Assembly: GCA_025933775.1 (NCBI GenBank)
Contig: JAICZH010000016.1
Coordinates: 1-43,651 of the forward strand
Length of the DNA: 43,651 bases
Origin: Chitinophagaceae bacterium
GTDB lineage: Bacteria; Bacteroidota; Bacteroidia; Chitinophagales; Chitinophagaceae
Reading direction: 5' to 3'
Made by a program: the position numbers and the translations under genes. Shown here piece by piece: positions 35,343 to 43,217 of this stretch. The stretch's first letter is position 1. Every line of letters starts with the position of its first letter. A model generated the notes under the pieces. That model was not told where the DNA came from. It saw nothing but the letters and a program-made list of their open reading frames with translations, and did not search any database.

Positions 35343-36524
35343 TTAAATATTGGATGCTGATATAGCCAGCCATGCCATAATCCCAATTCCGTTTTCAATG
35401 GCTCTTTCATCAATATTAAAAGTAGATGTATGCACACCGGATGTAATATTTTTTTCTTTATTGCCAACGCCGAGTCTGAAAAAGCAAGCAGGTATCTGGT
35501 GTGAATAAAATGCAAAATCTTCAGCGCCCATGCGCATTTCGGTTTCTTCTACATTTTCTGCTCCGGCAAATTCAATTGCATTTCGTATAGCCGTTACCGT
35601 TAGTTGTTCGTGATTAATTACAAACGGGTAACCCACATCAATATTTACATCAATTTGTGCGCCTTGCATAGTGGCAGTATTGTTACAAATATTTTTTATA
35701 AGTTCATGCGCTTTAAACCGCCACTCTTCATTCATTGCTCTGAAAGTGCCCATTAGCTTCACTTCCGAAGGAATTACATTGGTGGCATTACCTCCTTGTA
35801 TTGAGGTAATTGATAACACCGATGGATTAAACGGATCATTCATTCGGCTTAACACTTGTTGCAGATTTACTATTAAATGCGAAGCAGTGAGAATCGTATC
35901 GGGGGTGAGATGTGGCGCGGCAGCATGGCCTCCTTTTCCTTTTATGGTTATATAAATTTCATCAGCGCTTGCCATAACCATGCCGCTGCGAAAACTTAAT
36001 TTTCCAACCGGCAACGAAGGATTTACATGCAATGCAAAAATTGACTGCGGCGCAGGATTTTTTAAAACGCCTTCTTTTATAAGAATGCTTGCGCCGCCGG
36101 GATTTTTTTCTTCACCGGGTTGAAAAATTAATTTTATCGTTCCCGTCCATTCATCTTTTAATTCATTTAAAATTTTTGCTGCACCGAGCAAACAGGTGGT
36201 ATGCACATCATGCCCGCATGCATGCATTATTCCATCGTTCTGCGATTTATATTCCACATCATTCAATTCTTTTATCGGCAATGCATCCATATCTGCGCGC
36301 AGCGCAATAATTTTTTCTTCAGGATTTTTTCCTTTAATGATTGCTACCACACCAGTGGTTGCCATTATTGTAAAATCAATGTTCCAGCTTTTTAATTTTT
36401 GCTGAATGTATTCTGATGTTTTAAATTCATGAAAACTCAATTCAGGATGCGCATGCAGGTAATGGCGCACTTCAATAAATTCACTGGCATACTTCGCAGC
36501 TAAGTCTTTTATGATATTTATCAT
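35343..36524 (-). CDS. M20-family amidohydrolase
   Basis: This 393-residue metal-dependent hydrolase resembles N-acyl amino acid or hippurate hydrolases. Metal-binding motifs are HACGHDVHTTCLLGAAK and FQPGEEKNPGGASILI, with the dimerisation domain starting at YITIKGKGGHAAAPHL and the closing MRMGAEDFAFYSHQIP. The start is taken as the ATG at 36524 (MINIIKDLAAKYASEF); a TTG 21 bases upstream is possible. There is no signal peptide, so it acts in the cytoplasm. Its substrate cannot be told from sequence. The duplicated SPOR gene fragment lies just upstream. Confidence 0.92.
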   Translation of the reverse strand: MINIIKDLAAKYASEFIEVRHYLHAHPELSFHEFKTSEYIQQKLKSWNIDFTIMATTGVVAIIKGKNPEEKIIALRADMDALPIKELNDVEYKSQNDGIMHACGHDVHTTCLLGAAKILNELKDEWTGTIKLIFQPGEEKNPGGASILIKEGVLKNPAPQSIFALHVNPSLPVGKLSFRSGMVMASADEIYITIKGKGGHAAAPHLTPDTILTASHLIVNLQQVLSRMNDPFNPSVLSITSIQGGNATNVIPSEVKLMGTFRAMNEEWRFKAHELIKNICNNTATMQGAQIDVNIDVGYPFVINHEQLTVTAIRNAIEFAGAENVEETEMRMGAEDFAFYSHQIPACFFRLGVGNKEKNITSGVHTSTFNIDERAIENGIGIMAWLAISASNI

Positions 36525-36628
36525 GCTTATCTTTTGTGATTGCAAATTATCTCAAAAGTAAACAGCAACAATCATTACGAGATAAATACCTTTTATGGAT
36601 AAATTATATTTTTTAAATAATCCACAAA

Positions 36629-36703
36629 CTAATTTATATCATCAGGATTAAAATCCTTGTCAGGCTTTACTTCTATGGTTTCAGGAAGATAATAAATGGT
36701 AAA
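36629..36703 (-). pseudogene. Duplicated 3' end of the SPOR-domain gene
   Basis: Read leftward this encodes TIYYLPETIEVKPDKDFNPDDIN and a stop, the same last 23 residues as the intact gene at 37578. Over these 24 codons including the stop there are five base differences, all synonymous and all at third positions. The copy has no start and begins a few bases beyond the vapC stop. It forms one of two direct repeats that bracket vapBC. Confidence 0.9.
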
Positions 36704-36713
36704 AGCGGTTACT

Positions 36714-37115
36714 CTATAAGTACTTTATTTTAAACCCGCTTTCATTTTTCAAAGCCTCAAACTCATCGCCGGTTATTAAAGTAGCTTTTTCTTTAATAGT
36801 TAGTGCTGCAGCAAAAGCATCAGCATAGGAAACAGAATACTTCGCTTTTAGTTTGGCAGTGGCTAACGTAAACTCTAAATCAGCATCAATGATATGAATA
36901 GGGAACTGGCACATGGCTTTCCAGACAAGTTCTGCTTTATTTACACCATCTTTCAGGCAACTCATATAATAAACTTCACCGGCATTTACACAAGTAATAT
37001 ATAATTCATGCTTGTCAGCAGCAGCTTCATTAAGCAGTTGCTCAACTTTTTCGCCGCCTTCTTCATTCCTGAAAAACGCAAGCAAGGCATAGCTGTCTAA
37101 TACAAAATGCGCCAT
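36714..37115 (-). CDS. vapC: VapC-type PIN-domain toxin
   Basis: This 133-residue ribonuclease toxin of a type II toxin-antitoxin system has the PIN acidic residues Asp7 (FVLDSYALLAFF), Glu47 (NAGEVYY), Asp99 (SYADAFAAAL) and Asp117 (ITGDEFE). VapC toxins cleave tRNA or rRNA, and the target of this one is unknown. It starts two bases after the vapB stop, so the two are co-translated. Its stop at 36714 lies 11 bases from the duplicated SPOR gene fragment. Confidence 0.93.
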   Translation of the reverse strand: MAHFVLDSYALLAFFRNEEGGEKVEQLLNEAAADKHELYITCVNAGEVYYMSCLKDGVNKAELVWKAMCQFPIHIIDADLEFTLATAKLKAKYSVSYADAFAAALTIKEKATLITGDEFEALKNESGFKIKYL

Positions 37116-37117
37116 TG

Positions 37118-37393
37118 TTATTTCGTTTTTTTGGAATTAACAGGTAAATGCCATTTTCGTTCTTCCAGTTTCTTCTCTTCTGCCTTCATCTTTTTCATTT
37201 CTTCTTTAAAATTTCCTGTTGATTTCAGTATGCCCCTGAAAGATTTAAAATAATTTTCATTCATTGGACGGATAACAACACCTTTTTCTGTTTCTTCAAA
37301 AATTACTTTAACCCCTGATTTTATTCCATACTTATTCCTGATGCGTTTTGGAATTAATAATTGCCCTTTTACCGTTAACACAGATGTTTCCAT
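37118..37393 (-). CDS. vapB: AbrB/MazE-type antitoxin (VapB)
   Basis: This is a 91-residue antitoxin. Residues 1-45 form the swapped-hairpin AbrB DNA-binding domain (METSVLTVKGQLLIPKRIRN, then GIKSGVKVIFEETEKGVVI). The rest is a charged helix (FKEEMKKMKAEEKKLEERKW) that should wrap around the PIN toxin and neutralise it. As is usual, it should repress its own promoter, and paired repeats flank the -7 box upstream (37420-37447). Confidence 0.92.
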   Translation of the reverse strand: METSVLTVKGQLLIPKRIRNKYGIKSGVKVIFEETEKGVVIRPMNENYFKSFRGILKSTGNFKEEMKKMKAEEKKLEERKWHLPVNSKKTK

Positions 37394-37419
37394 ATTTTAT
37401 TTTTTTATGTAAAAATAAT

Positions 37420-37447
37420 AAAGTATTACAAATATAAAAAGTATTAC
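37420..37447 (-). promoter_or_regulatory. vapBC promoter with flanking repeats, candidate operator
   Basis: Read leftward, TATATTTG (37429-37436) is a perfect -7 box. On the plus strand the 10-mer AAAGTATTAC occurs at 37420-37429 and again at 37438-37447, 18 bases apart, on either side of the box. Such an arrangement would let an AbrB-fold antitoxin cover the promoter. Confidence 0.5.
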
Positions 37448-37577
37448 TTCATAAAATTTAGCCCCTTTTTTTTGAAAAAAATTTAGGAGGGGACAAGTAA
37501 AGGCAATGCGCCGCATCGGGCATTTCTTGAAAACGAAAGTCTGCTTCAAAAATATGTACCAGGGAAATAGTTTGTTT

Positions 37578-38033
37578 CTAATTTATGTCGTCAGGATTAA
37601 AATCCTTATCAGGCTTTACTTCTATAGTTTCGGGAAGATAATAAATGGTAGCGCCGTTAAGCAATTTACTAATCTCTTTGCGGTACGGCTCGGCTTCTTC
37701 TTTTGTTTTAAAATTGCCGAATTTTATTTTAATGTAAGGATTGGCATACCACATATATGTTTTTTGTTCAGGATAATTTTGTAACAACTCGCCTCTTACC
37801 TTCATAGCATAAGCGCGGTCATAAGTATTTAAGATCATCAGGCGATAACCCTTTCCAATTCTTGACTCGGCTTTTAAAATGGCTGTATTAATATCGGCCT
37901 CTCTTCTTGCTAAAATTTCCATCCGGTAATCTTGGTGAACCGTAATTTTATTTTGCGATAAACTATCCGTAAGCTGCGCAAATGAAGAAAAACTTATTAA
38001 TAAAATAAAAAATAAAATGAATACGCGTTTCAT
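37578..38033 (-). CDS. SPOR-domain secreted protein
   Basis: The start is taken at the ATG 38033, which gives the signal peptide MKRVFILFFILLISFSSFAQ; an ATG 36 bases upstream would place extra residues before it. The mature part ends in a SPOR-like repeat: GYRLMILNTYDRAYAMKVRG, then TYMWYANPYIKIKFGNFKTK and EEAEPYRKEISKLLNGATIYY. SPOR domains bind peptidoglycan bare of side chains, often at division sites. This is a one-domain periplasmic protein of 151 residues. Its last 24 codons are repeated at 36629 on the far side of vapBC. Confidence 0.85.
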   Translation of the reverse strand: MKRVFILFFILLISFSSFAQLTDSLSQNKITVHQDYRMEILARREADINTAILKAESRIGKGYRLMILNTYDRAYAMKVRGELLQNYPEQKTYMWYANPYIKIKFGNFKTKEEAEPYRKEISKLLNGATIYYLPETIEVKPDKDFNPDDIN

Positions 38034-38120
38034 AAATTGATGCATTGAATAAGTCAAAAACGATACCAATAATTTGCTACATTTTATAGATTAAATTTTG
38101 TATGAAATGGTTGTAAGAAG

Positions 38121-38135
38121 CCTCACCCCTAACCC
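38121..38135. repeat. Half REP-like repeat between SPOR gene and deoC
   Basis: CCTCACCCCTAACCC is the left part of the element found complete at 22924. The hairpin half (GGAGAGG) is missing, so it looks like a degraded copy. Confidence 0.6.
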
Positions 38136-38174
38136 AAAATTTAGCATGTGAATTTTATAATTTTTTAAAAACTT

Positions 38175-38834
38175 TTATTTCATACTTTCTTTTACAATCT
38201 GCACACTGTTGCTGCAACCAAGCCTGTCTGCTCCTGCTTCAATTAATTCTTTGGCAAATTGATAAGTTTTAATTCCGCCACTGGCTTTTATTTTTATTGC
38301 CTCAGCGGCGTGCGCTCTTATTAATTTTACCGCATGAACCGTTGCTCCTTTTTCAGCATAACCTGTTGACGTTTTAATATAATCAACTCCGGCAGCTCCA
38401 TAAATATCGCAGCATTTTATAATTTCATCATCGGTTAAAATACCGCTTTCAATAATCACTTTAATAATTTTGTTTCTATTTTTTATAATCGGTATTATAG
38501 TGTTGATTTCATTGGCAATAAAATTCCAGTCATTATTTTTTATTGCAGAAATATTTATCACCATATCCAGCTCATCAGCTTCATCCACCATTGCTAAAAC
38601 AATCTCTGCAACTTTGGCTTCGATTGCGCTGTAGCCTAAAGGGAAACCAATAACAGCGGCGGTTTTAATGGAAGTATTCAACAAAATTTCTTTTACTTTT
38701 TTTATATATAAAGGAGGAATACAAACTGCCGCAAATTTATATTCTATCGCTTCTTTGCATAGGTTTTCAATCTGCTGCACAGTTGCATCAGGTTTTAAGA
38801 AAGTATGATCTATATAAGAATTTATTGGCAACAT
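38175..38834 (-). CDS. deoC: Deoxyribose-phosphate aldolase
   Basis: This 219-residue TIM-barrel aldolase cleaves 2-deoxyribose-5-phosphate to glyceraldehyde-3-phosphate and acetaldehyde. The Schiff-base lysine is in DYIKTSTGYAEKGATVHAV. IDHTFLKPDATVQQIENLC, VIGFPLGYSAIEAKVAEI and KVIIESGILTDDEI are further hallmarks, and the C-terminal KASGGIKTYQFAKELIEAGA is complete. It serves salvage of deoxynucleosides. It diverges from the GH9-CE4 gene. Confidence 0.96.
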   Translation of the reverse strand: MLPINSYIDHTFLKPDATVQQIENLCKEAIEYKFAAVCIPPLYIKKVKEILLNTSIKTAAVIGFPLGYSAIEAKVAEIVLAMVDEADELDMVINISAIKNNDWNFIANEINTIIPIIKNRNKIIKVIIESGILTDDEIIKCCDIYGAAGVDYIKTSTGYAEKGATVHAVKLIRAHAAEAIKIKASGGIKTYQFAKELIEAGADRLGCSNSVQIVKESMK

Positions 38835-38983
38835 ACAAGGCTGTAAAAATTTAAAAGTAAAATTTAATTTTTATAGTTGAAAAGAATAATTTTTTTGATT
38901 AACATGGCGCATTCATAATTTTTCTTCCTATCATTCATTAGTTTTGAAAATCATAAATGTAAAAAATTGATAAAAAAAAATAT

Positions 38984-41542
38984 TTGATAAAAAATAAAAA
39001 AATATTTTTTCTCGGCTGTGTTTGCTTATTTATTTTTTCTTTTAAAAATATTCCATGTCCTTCTCCCTTGGAGAGAGGCTGGGGTGAGGTCAGTTCATGG
39101 ATAAGAATAAATCAATTGGGCTATACACCTGGTGGTATAAAAGTAGCTGTGTGGGTGAGCAAGGATAATGAATTGCCGAAAGATTTTCAATTGATCAATG
39201 CTGAGAATTCAACGATTGTTTTTACCGCTTCTACCGGAAAATCTTTTGGAAGTTATGGCCCATTCATTCAATCCTTCCGGTTAAATTTTTCATCTTTTAA
39301 AATTCCCGGGAATTATTATCTGCAATGTGGCTCAGCCGTTTCACCAAAATTTAAAATTAATGATAATGTTTATAACGGTGCAGCCGATTTTTCGCTTCGC
39401 TACATGCGGCAGCAGCGCAGTGGTTTCAATCCTTTTTTAAAAGATAGTTGCCATACGTACGATGGTTATACTTTATACGGCCCAATGCCAGACAGTACTT
39501 TTATTAATGTGGTTGGCGGCTGGCATGATGCTTCCGATTATTTGCAATATTCAACCACTTCTGCAAATGCTACATGGCATCTGCTGGCTGCTTATCGCGA
39601 TTTTCCGGATGTATTCACGGATGAAAAACAAGCCAATGGCCTGGACGGGAAAAATGGAATTGCAGATGTATTGGATGAAGCAAAATGGGGATTGGATTGG
39701 TTACTGAAAATGCATCCCAGGCCCAATTGGATGTTTAATCAAATTGCTGATGACCGCGATCATGAAGGATTCCGGATTCCAGGTGAAGATTCTTTTTATG
39801 GCAAAGGATATGAACGACCTGTTTATTTTATAAATGGTTTGCCACAACAACGCGGAAAATTTTTGAATCATACAACGGGTACGAGTTCCACGGCAGCAAA
39901 ATTTGCAAGCGCATTTTCATTGGGAGCAATCTTATTTGATAAAACTAATCCCGCTTATGCAAAAAAATTAATGGAACATGCATATACTGCTATCAATTAT
40001 GCATTGATAAAACCCGGCGTTACCCAAACAGTTTCTGTAAAATCGCCATACATTTATGCTGAAGATAACTGGAGTGATGATATGGAATTGAGCTTTGCAT
40101 CACTATCCGAATTACAGCATTATTTTAAAAATAAAAAAATAAAAAGTCCTAACGATTCTTCTTTTAAATATGCACAAATAGAAAAAATAACACCCTGGTT
40201 TTACAGAGATACTGCCAATCATTATCAATATTATCCTTTTATAAATCTTGGCCATTATGAACTTGCCAAACAATTAAATGGTTCCGATAGCTATCGGGAA
40301 AAAGATTCGATCATCAGCTATTATAAACAAGGTATTGAAGATGTTTGGAGCAGGGCAAAACAAAATGCATTCTATCGCGGCGTGCCATTTATCTGGTGCA
40401 GCAATAATCTTACTACATCTTTTGCCATTCAATGTTTGTGGTATCAGAAACTGAGCGGCGACAATACTTTCAGCGAATTGGCGCAGGCAAATATTGATTG
40501 GCTTTTTGGTTGCAATCCCTGGGGAACGAGCATGGTTTATGGCTTGCCTTCATGGGGCGATACCCCCACCGATCCACATTCGGCATTTACACATTTAAAA
40601 AATTATCCGATTGACGGCGGAATGGTTGATGGCCCGGTTTATACCAATATTTTTAAAAATCTAATTGGCATTACGCTTCATAACGGTGATGCTTACACGC
40701 AGTTTCAAAGTGATCTTGCAGTGTATCATGACGACTTTGGCGATTACAGCACCAATGAACCAACCATGGATGGAACTGCATCACTTATTTATTTAATGGC
40801 GGCAAAAGAACAGGAAGCAAAAAAAAATTCATCAACCAAAAATAAAATCATTTCTCATGGCGGAATTATTCGTGGTGATACTACATTAAAAAAAATTGCC
40901 TTAGTTTTTACAGGAGATTCATTTGCCGATGGCGGAAATTTTATTGCAACCGCTTTACAGCAACAAAATATTCGCGGCTCTTTTTTTCTTACCGGAAATT
41001 TTTACAGGAACCCGAAATTTAAATTGCTTGTAAAAAAATTAAAGGCGAATGGCAATTATCTCGGCTCCCATTCTGATAAACATTTATTGTATTGTGATTG
41101 GGATAAAAGAGATAGTTTGCTTGTAACACATCAGCAATTTAAAAATGATTTGCAGAATGCATACAACGAATTAAAGCAATGGAATATTGATAAAAAAAAT
41201 GCGCATTATTTTTTACCTCCGTACGAATGGTACAACGATTCTATTGCAGCGTGGACGAAAAATATGGGCTTACAATTAGTAAACTTTTCTCCCGGAACCC
41301 GCAGCAATGCTGATTATACTTATCCTGAAATGGGCAATAAATATGTAAACAGCGATGCCATCATGCATTCAATTTTGCAATACGAAAAAACATCAACTAA
41401 TGGCTTGAATGGATTTATATTGTTGGTTCACATTGGCACCGATCCACGCCGTACTGATAAATTTTATGATCATTTGCCCGCATTAATTACAGAACTGAAA
41501 AAACGTGGTTATGGGTTTGTGAGGATAAATGAACTAATGTAA
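38984..41542 (+). CDS. GH9 glycoside hydrolase fused to a CE4-like polysaccharide deacetylase
   Basis: This is an 852-residue secreted enzyme. After a signal peptide and a repeat-derived stretch (residues 24-36), residues about 38-125 are the CelD-type Ig domain (WIRINQLGYTPGGIKVAVW). Residues about 130-610 are the GH9 barrel, with catalytic Asp182 and Asp185 in GGWHDASDYLQY and the acid Glu592 in DYSTNEPTMDG. Residues about 625-852 are NodB-like: VFTGDSFADGG (residues 641-651, in place of TFDDG), SHSDKH (an HSxxH metal site), LPPYEWY and LVHIG. It should cut beta-glucan or a related polymer and perhaps remove acetyl groups. The frame has no ATG upstream; TTG at 38984 is the best start. Confidence 0.9.
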   Translation: MIKNKKIFFLGCVCLFIFSFKNIPCPSPLERGWGEVSSWIRINQLGYTPGGIKVAVWVSKDNELPKDFQLINAENSTIVFTASTGKSFGSYGPFIQSFRLNFSSFKIPGNYYLQCGSAVSPKFKINDNVYNGAADFSLRYMRQQRSGFNPFLKDSCHTYDGYTLYGPMPDSTFINVVGGWHDASDYLQYSTTSANATWHLLAAYRDFPDVFTDEKQANGLDGKNGIADVLDEAKWGLDWLLKMHPRPNWMFNQIADDRDHEGFRIPGEDSFYGKGYERPVYFINGLPQQRGKFLNHTTGTSSTAAKFASAFSLGAILFDKTNPAYAKKLMEHAYTAINYALIKPGVTQTVSVKSPYIYAEDNWSDDMELSFASLSELQHYFKNKKIKSPNDSSFKYAQIEKITPWFYRDTANHYQYYPFINLGHYELAKQLNGSDSYREKDSIISYYKQGIEDVWSRAKQNAFYRGVPFIWCSNNLTTSFAIQCLWYQKLSGDNTFSELAQANIDWLFGCNPWGTSMVYGLPSWGDTPTDPHSAFTHLKNYPIDGGMVDGPVYTNIFKNLIGITLHNGDAYTQFQSDLAVYHDDFGDYSTNEPTMDGTASLIYLMAAKEQEAKKNSSTKNKIISHGGIIRGDTTLKKIALVFTGDSFADGGNFIATALQQQNIRGSFFLTGNFYRNPKFKLLVKKLKANGNYLGSHSDKHLLYCDWDKRDSLLVTHQQFKNDLQNAYNELKQWNIDKKNAHYFLPPYEWYNDSIAAWTKNMGLQLVNFSPGTRSNADYTYPEMGNKYVNSDAIMHSILQYEKTSTNGLNGFILLVHIGTDPRRTDKFYDHLPALITELKKRGYGFVRINELM
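39062..39089. repeat. REP-like repeat translated inside the GH9-CE4 gene
   Basis: TCTCCCTTGGAGAGAGGC and then TGGGGTGAGG is the reverse-orientation form of the element at 22924 and 12247. It encodes SPLERGWGEV between the signal peptide and the first Ig domain of the enzyme. Confidence 0.85.
40284..40297. repeat. Perfect 14-bp palindrome translated in the GH9 domain
   Basis: CCGATAGCTATCGG, with near-palindromic flanks TT and GAA, encodes part of GSDSYREK. It is similar in design to the GATAATTATC palindrome in the intergenic repeat at 32790. Confidence 0.55.
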
Positions 41543-41594
41543 TAGATATATTGCTATAATTTTTTCAATTCATTATTACTATAATTTTTTACCA

Positions 41595-42542
41595 ATGGCA
41601 TTATTAGGAATTGATCTTGGCGGAACCAAACTGGCGACCGGCATATTAAATAAAGATGGAAAGTTGTTAGGTAAGGAATCCATTCCGCTGGGAAACAGGA
41701 AAGGCGAAGAAGTTGGAGAATTAATTACAAATAGTTTTTTACACGTAAAACAAAATGCACAGGGAGAAGAAATAAATTCTGTTGGTATTTCTGTGCCGGG
41801 TATTTATCATATTACCACTGGTAGAGTTTGGGCGCCAAATATTCCCGGATGGGACGATTATCCTTTATTAGATGAAATTAAAAAAGTGAGTGATAAAATT
41901 CCTGTAACAATTGATAGTGACAGGGCATGTTATATTTTGGGAGAAAGCTGGCAGGGCAATGCAAGAGAATGTAAAGATGCAATTTTCTTAGCCGTAGGAA
42001 CGGGTATTGGCGCAGGGATTTTAATTAACGGAACTGTATTACGCGGTGCACATGACATTGCAGGAGCTATTGGATGGATGGCGCTTGCAAAGCCTTTTAA
42101 AAATGAATATATTGATTGCGGTTGTTTTGAACATTATGCTTCCGGTGAAGGAATTGCAAAAACTGCAAAACATTTTCTGAAAGAAATGAAAGAATATTCA
42201 GGAGAATTAAAAAACAAACTCATAAACGCAATTACTTCGCATGATGTCTTTGCCGCTTATGAAAACAATGATGTGCTTGCAAAAAAAGTTATGGAAGTGT
42301 GTATTGAATTTTGGGGAATGGTGGCGGCCAACTTAGTAAGCTTATTCAATCCTGAAAAGATAATTTTTGGTGGCGGCGTTTTTGGTCCTGCCATTCCATT
42401 GATACCAGCTATAAAAGCTGAAGCCTATAAATGGGCGCAGCCTGTAAGCATTAAACAGGTAAGTTTTGAGTCTTCGGCGCTGGGCAATGATGCAGGGGTA
42501 TATGGCGCAGGATATCTTGCTTTGAAAAATATTCATTCTTAA
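41595..42542 (+). CDS. ROK-family sugar kinase
   Basis: This 315-residue kinase of the ROK family probably phosphorylates glucose or an N-acetylhexosamine. The phosphate loop is LLGIDLGGTKLATG. The catalytic Asp sits in TIDSDRACYILGE, where most relatives have NDANAAALGE, so two residues are changed. The nucleotide-binding loop is AVGTGIGAGILINGTVLRG. The zinc motif CxCGxxGCxE is degenerate: only GCFE and one extra Cys remain (IDCGCFEHYASG). Ten bases downstream lies a fragment like the start of the MFS gene, so kinase and transporter were probably adjacent before the toxin-antitoxin insertion. Confidence 0.9.
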   Translation: MALLGIDLGGTKLATGILNKDGKLLGKESIPLGNRKGEEVGELITNSFLHVKQNAQGEEINSVGISVPGIYHITTGRVWAPNIPGWDDYPLLDEIKKVSDKIPVTIDSDRACYILGESWQGNARECKDAIFLAVGTGIGAGILINGTVLRGAHDIAGAIGWMALAKPFKNEYIDCGCFEHYASGEGIAKTAKHFLKEMKEYSGELKNKLINAITSHDVFAAYENNDVLAKKVMEVCIEFWGMVAANLVSLFNPEKIIFGGGVFGPAIPLIPAIKAEAYKWAQPVSIKQVSFESSALGNDAGVYGAGYLALKNIHS

Positions 42543-42552
42543 TTAAAATTAA

Positions 42553-42580
42553 ATGCATAAAAAAATTGCTCTTTTGGGCT
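42553..42580 (+). pseudogene. Fragment resembling the 5' end of the downstream MFS gene
   Basis: ATGCATAAAAAAATTGCTC and then TTTTGGGCTG align with ATGCGTAAAAAAAACCTGCT and then TTTTTTGGGCTG at 43218, needing two lost bases and a few substitutions. It hits a stop after nine codons and then diverges. With the true start at 43218 it brackets the toxin-antitoxin pair. Confidence 0.65.
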
Positions 42581-42665
42581 GAATGGTTATTTATGAAAAT
42601 CAAACGCAATGTCATTCCTTTACGTCCTTGCAGCGTTTATCAGTTTCACCATCAAAAGAATTTAA

Positions 42666-42673
42666 TAAATTTG
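42666..42673 (+). promoter_or_regulatory. -7 promoter box of the ParDE-like module
   Basis: TAAATTTG is a perfect TAnnTTTG, 15 bases before the antitoxin ATG at 42688. This gives the module its own promoter inside the sugar operon. Confidence 0.5.
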
Positions 42674-42687
42674 AGTAAAGAAATTTT

Positions 42688-42921
42688 ATGAATAGCGAAA
42701 TAAAAAATGAGTTGCATAAACTAATTGATAATTGTGATAACGAATTGTTGTTATCAGAAGCCAGGTCTTTACTTGAATCAAAAGAAATAAAAGATTGGTG
42801 GGATGAATTGACTGATGAAGATAAAAACCTTGTTTTGGAATCTGAAGCAGAATATGAAAAAGGAAATTTTATTTCACATGAGAAATTAATGCAGCAATTC
42901 GAAACATGGAAAAAGAAATAG
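42688..42921 (+). CDS. Antitoxin of a ParDE/RelBE-type module
   Basis: This 77-residue, mostly helical and acidic protein (ELHKLIDNCDNELLLSEARSLL, then DWWDELTDEDKNLVLESEAEYE) closes with an amphipathic helix HEKLMQQFETWKKK. The helix pattern and its place directly before a ParE-like toxin identify it as the cognate antitoxin; the sequence itself is not family-diagnostic. Its last 16 bases overlap the toxin gene in another frame. Confidence 0.8.
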   Translation: MNSEIKNELHKLIDNCDNELLLSEARSLLESKEIKDWWDELTDEDKNLVLESEAEYEKGNFISHEKLMQQFETWKKK

Positions 42922-43184
42922 TATGGACTGCGACTGCTCAAAATGAGTTTCGGGATATATTGTTTTATTTAGAAAGCAATTGGACATCAGAAGTTTTAAG
43001 TACATTTCAGCGTAAACTGGAATTAAAAATTAAACTGCTGCAAAAGCAACCCAACGTTGGTTACAAAAGCTCAAAGTATTCCCGTTTTAGGCAAACATTA
43101 ATTGGCCGTCATTATAAATTAATTTACTCAATAAAAAGAAACCACATTGTTATTCTGCGGATTAAGCATACAAGAATGAAGTAG
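42906..43184 (+). CDS. ParE/RelE-superfamily toxin
   Basis: This 92-residue toxin of the RelE/ParE fold has an N-terminal helix pair EIVWTATAQNEFRDILFYLES, KLELKIKLLQKQPNVGYKSS, and the strand pair FRQTLIGRHYKLIYSIKRN followed by HIVILRIKHTR. That RxxLIGRHYKLIYSI core is typical of ParE-like toxins. Relatives poison gyrase or cleave mRNA, and the target of this one is not known. The ATG lies inside the antitoxin gene, so it is translationally coupled. Confidence 0.9.
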   Translation: MEKEIVWTATAQNEFRDILFYLESNWTSEVLSTFQRKLELKIKLLQKQPNVGYKSSKYSRFRQTLIGRHYKLIYSIKRNHIVILRIKHTRMK

Positions 43185-43217
43185 GCATTCAATTCAACAT
43201 TAACCCACAAAAACTAA

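Noticed and set aside
42600-42660. Inverted AAACGC / GCGTTT flanking 30 bases upstream of the antitoxin as an insertion element
   Set aside because: Six-base ends are too short to separate from chance, and no transposase is present.
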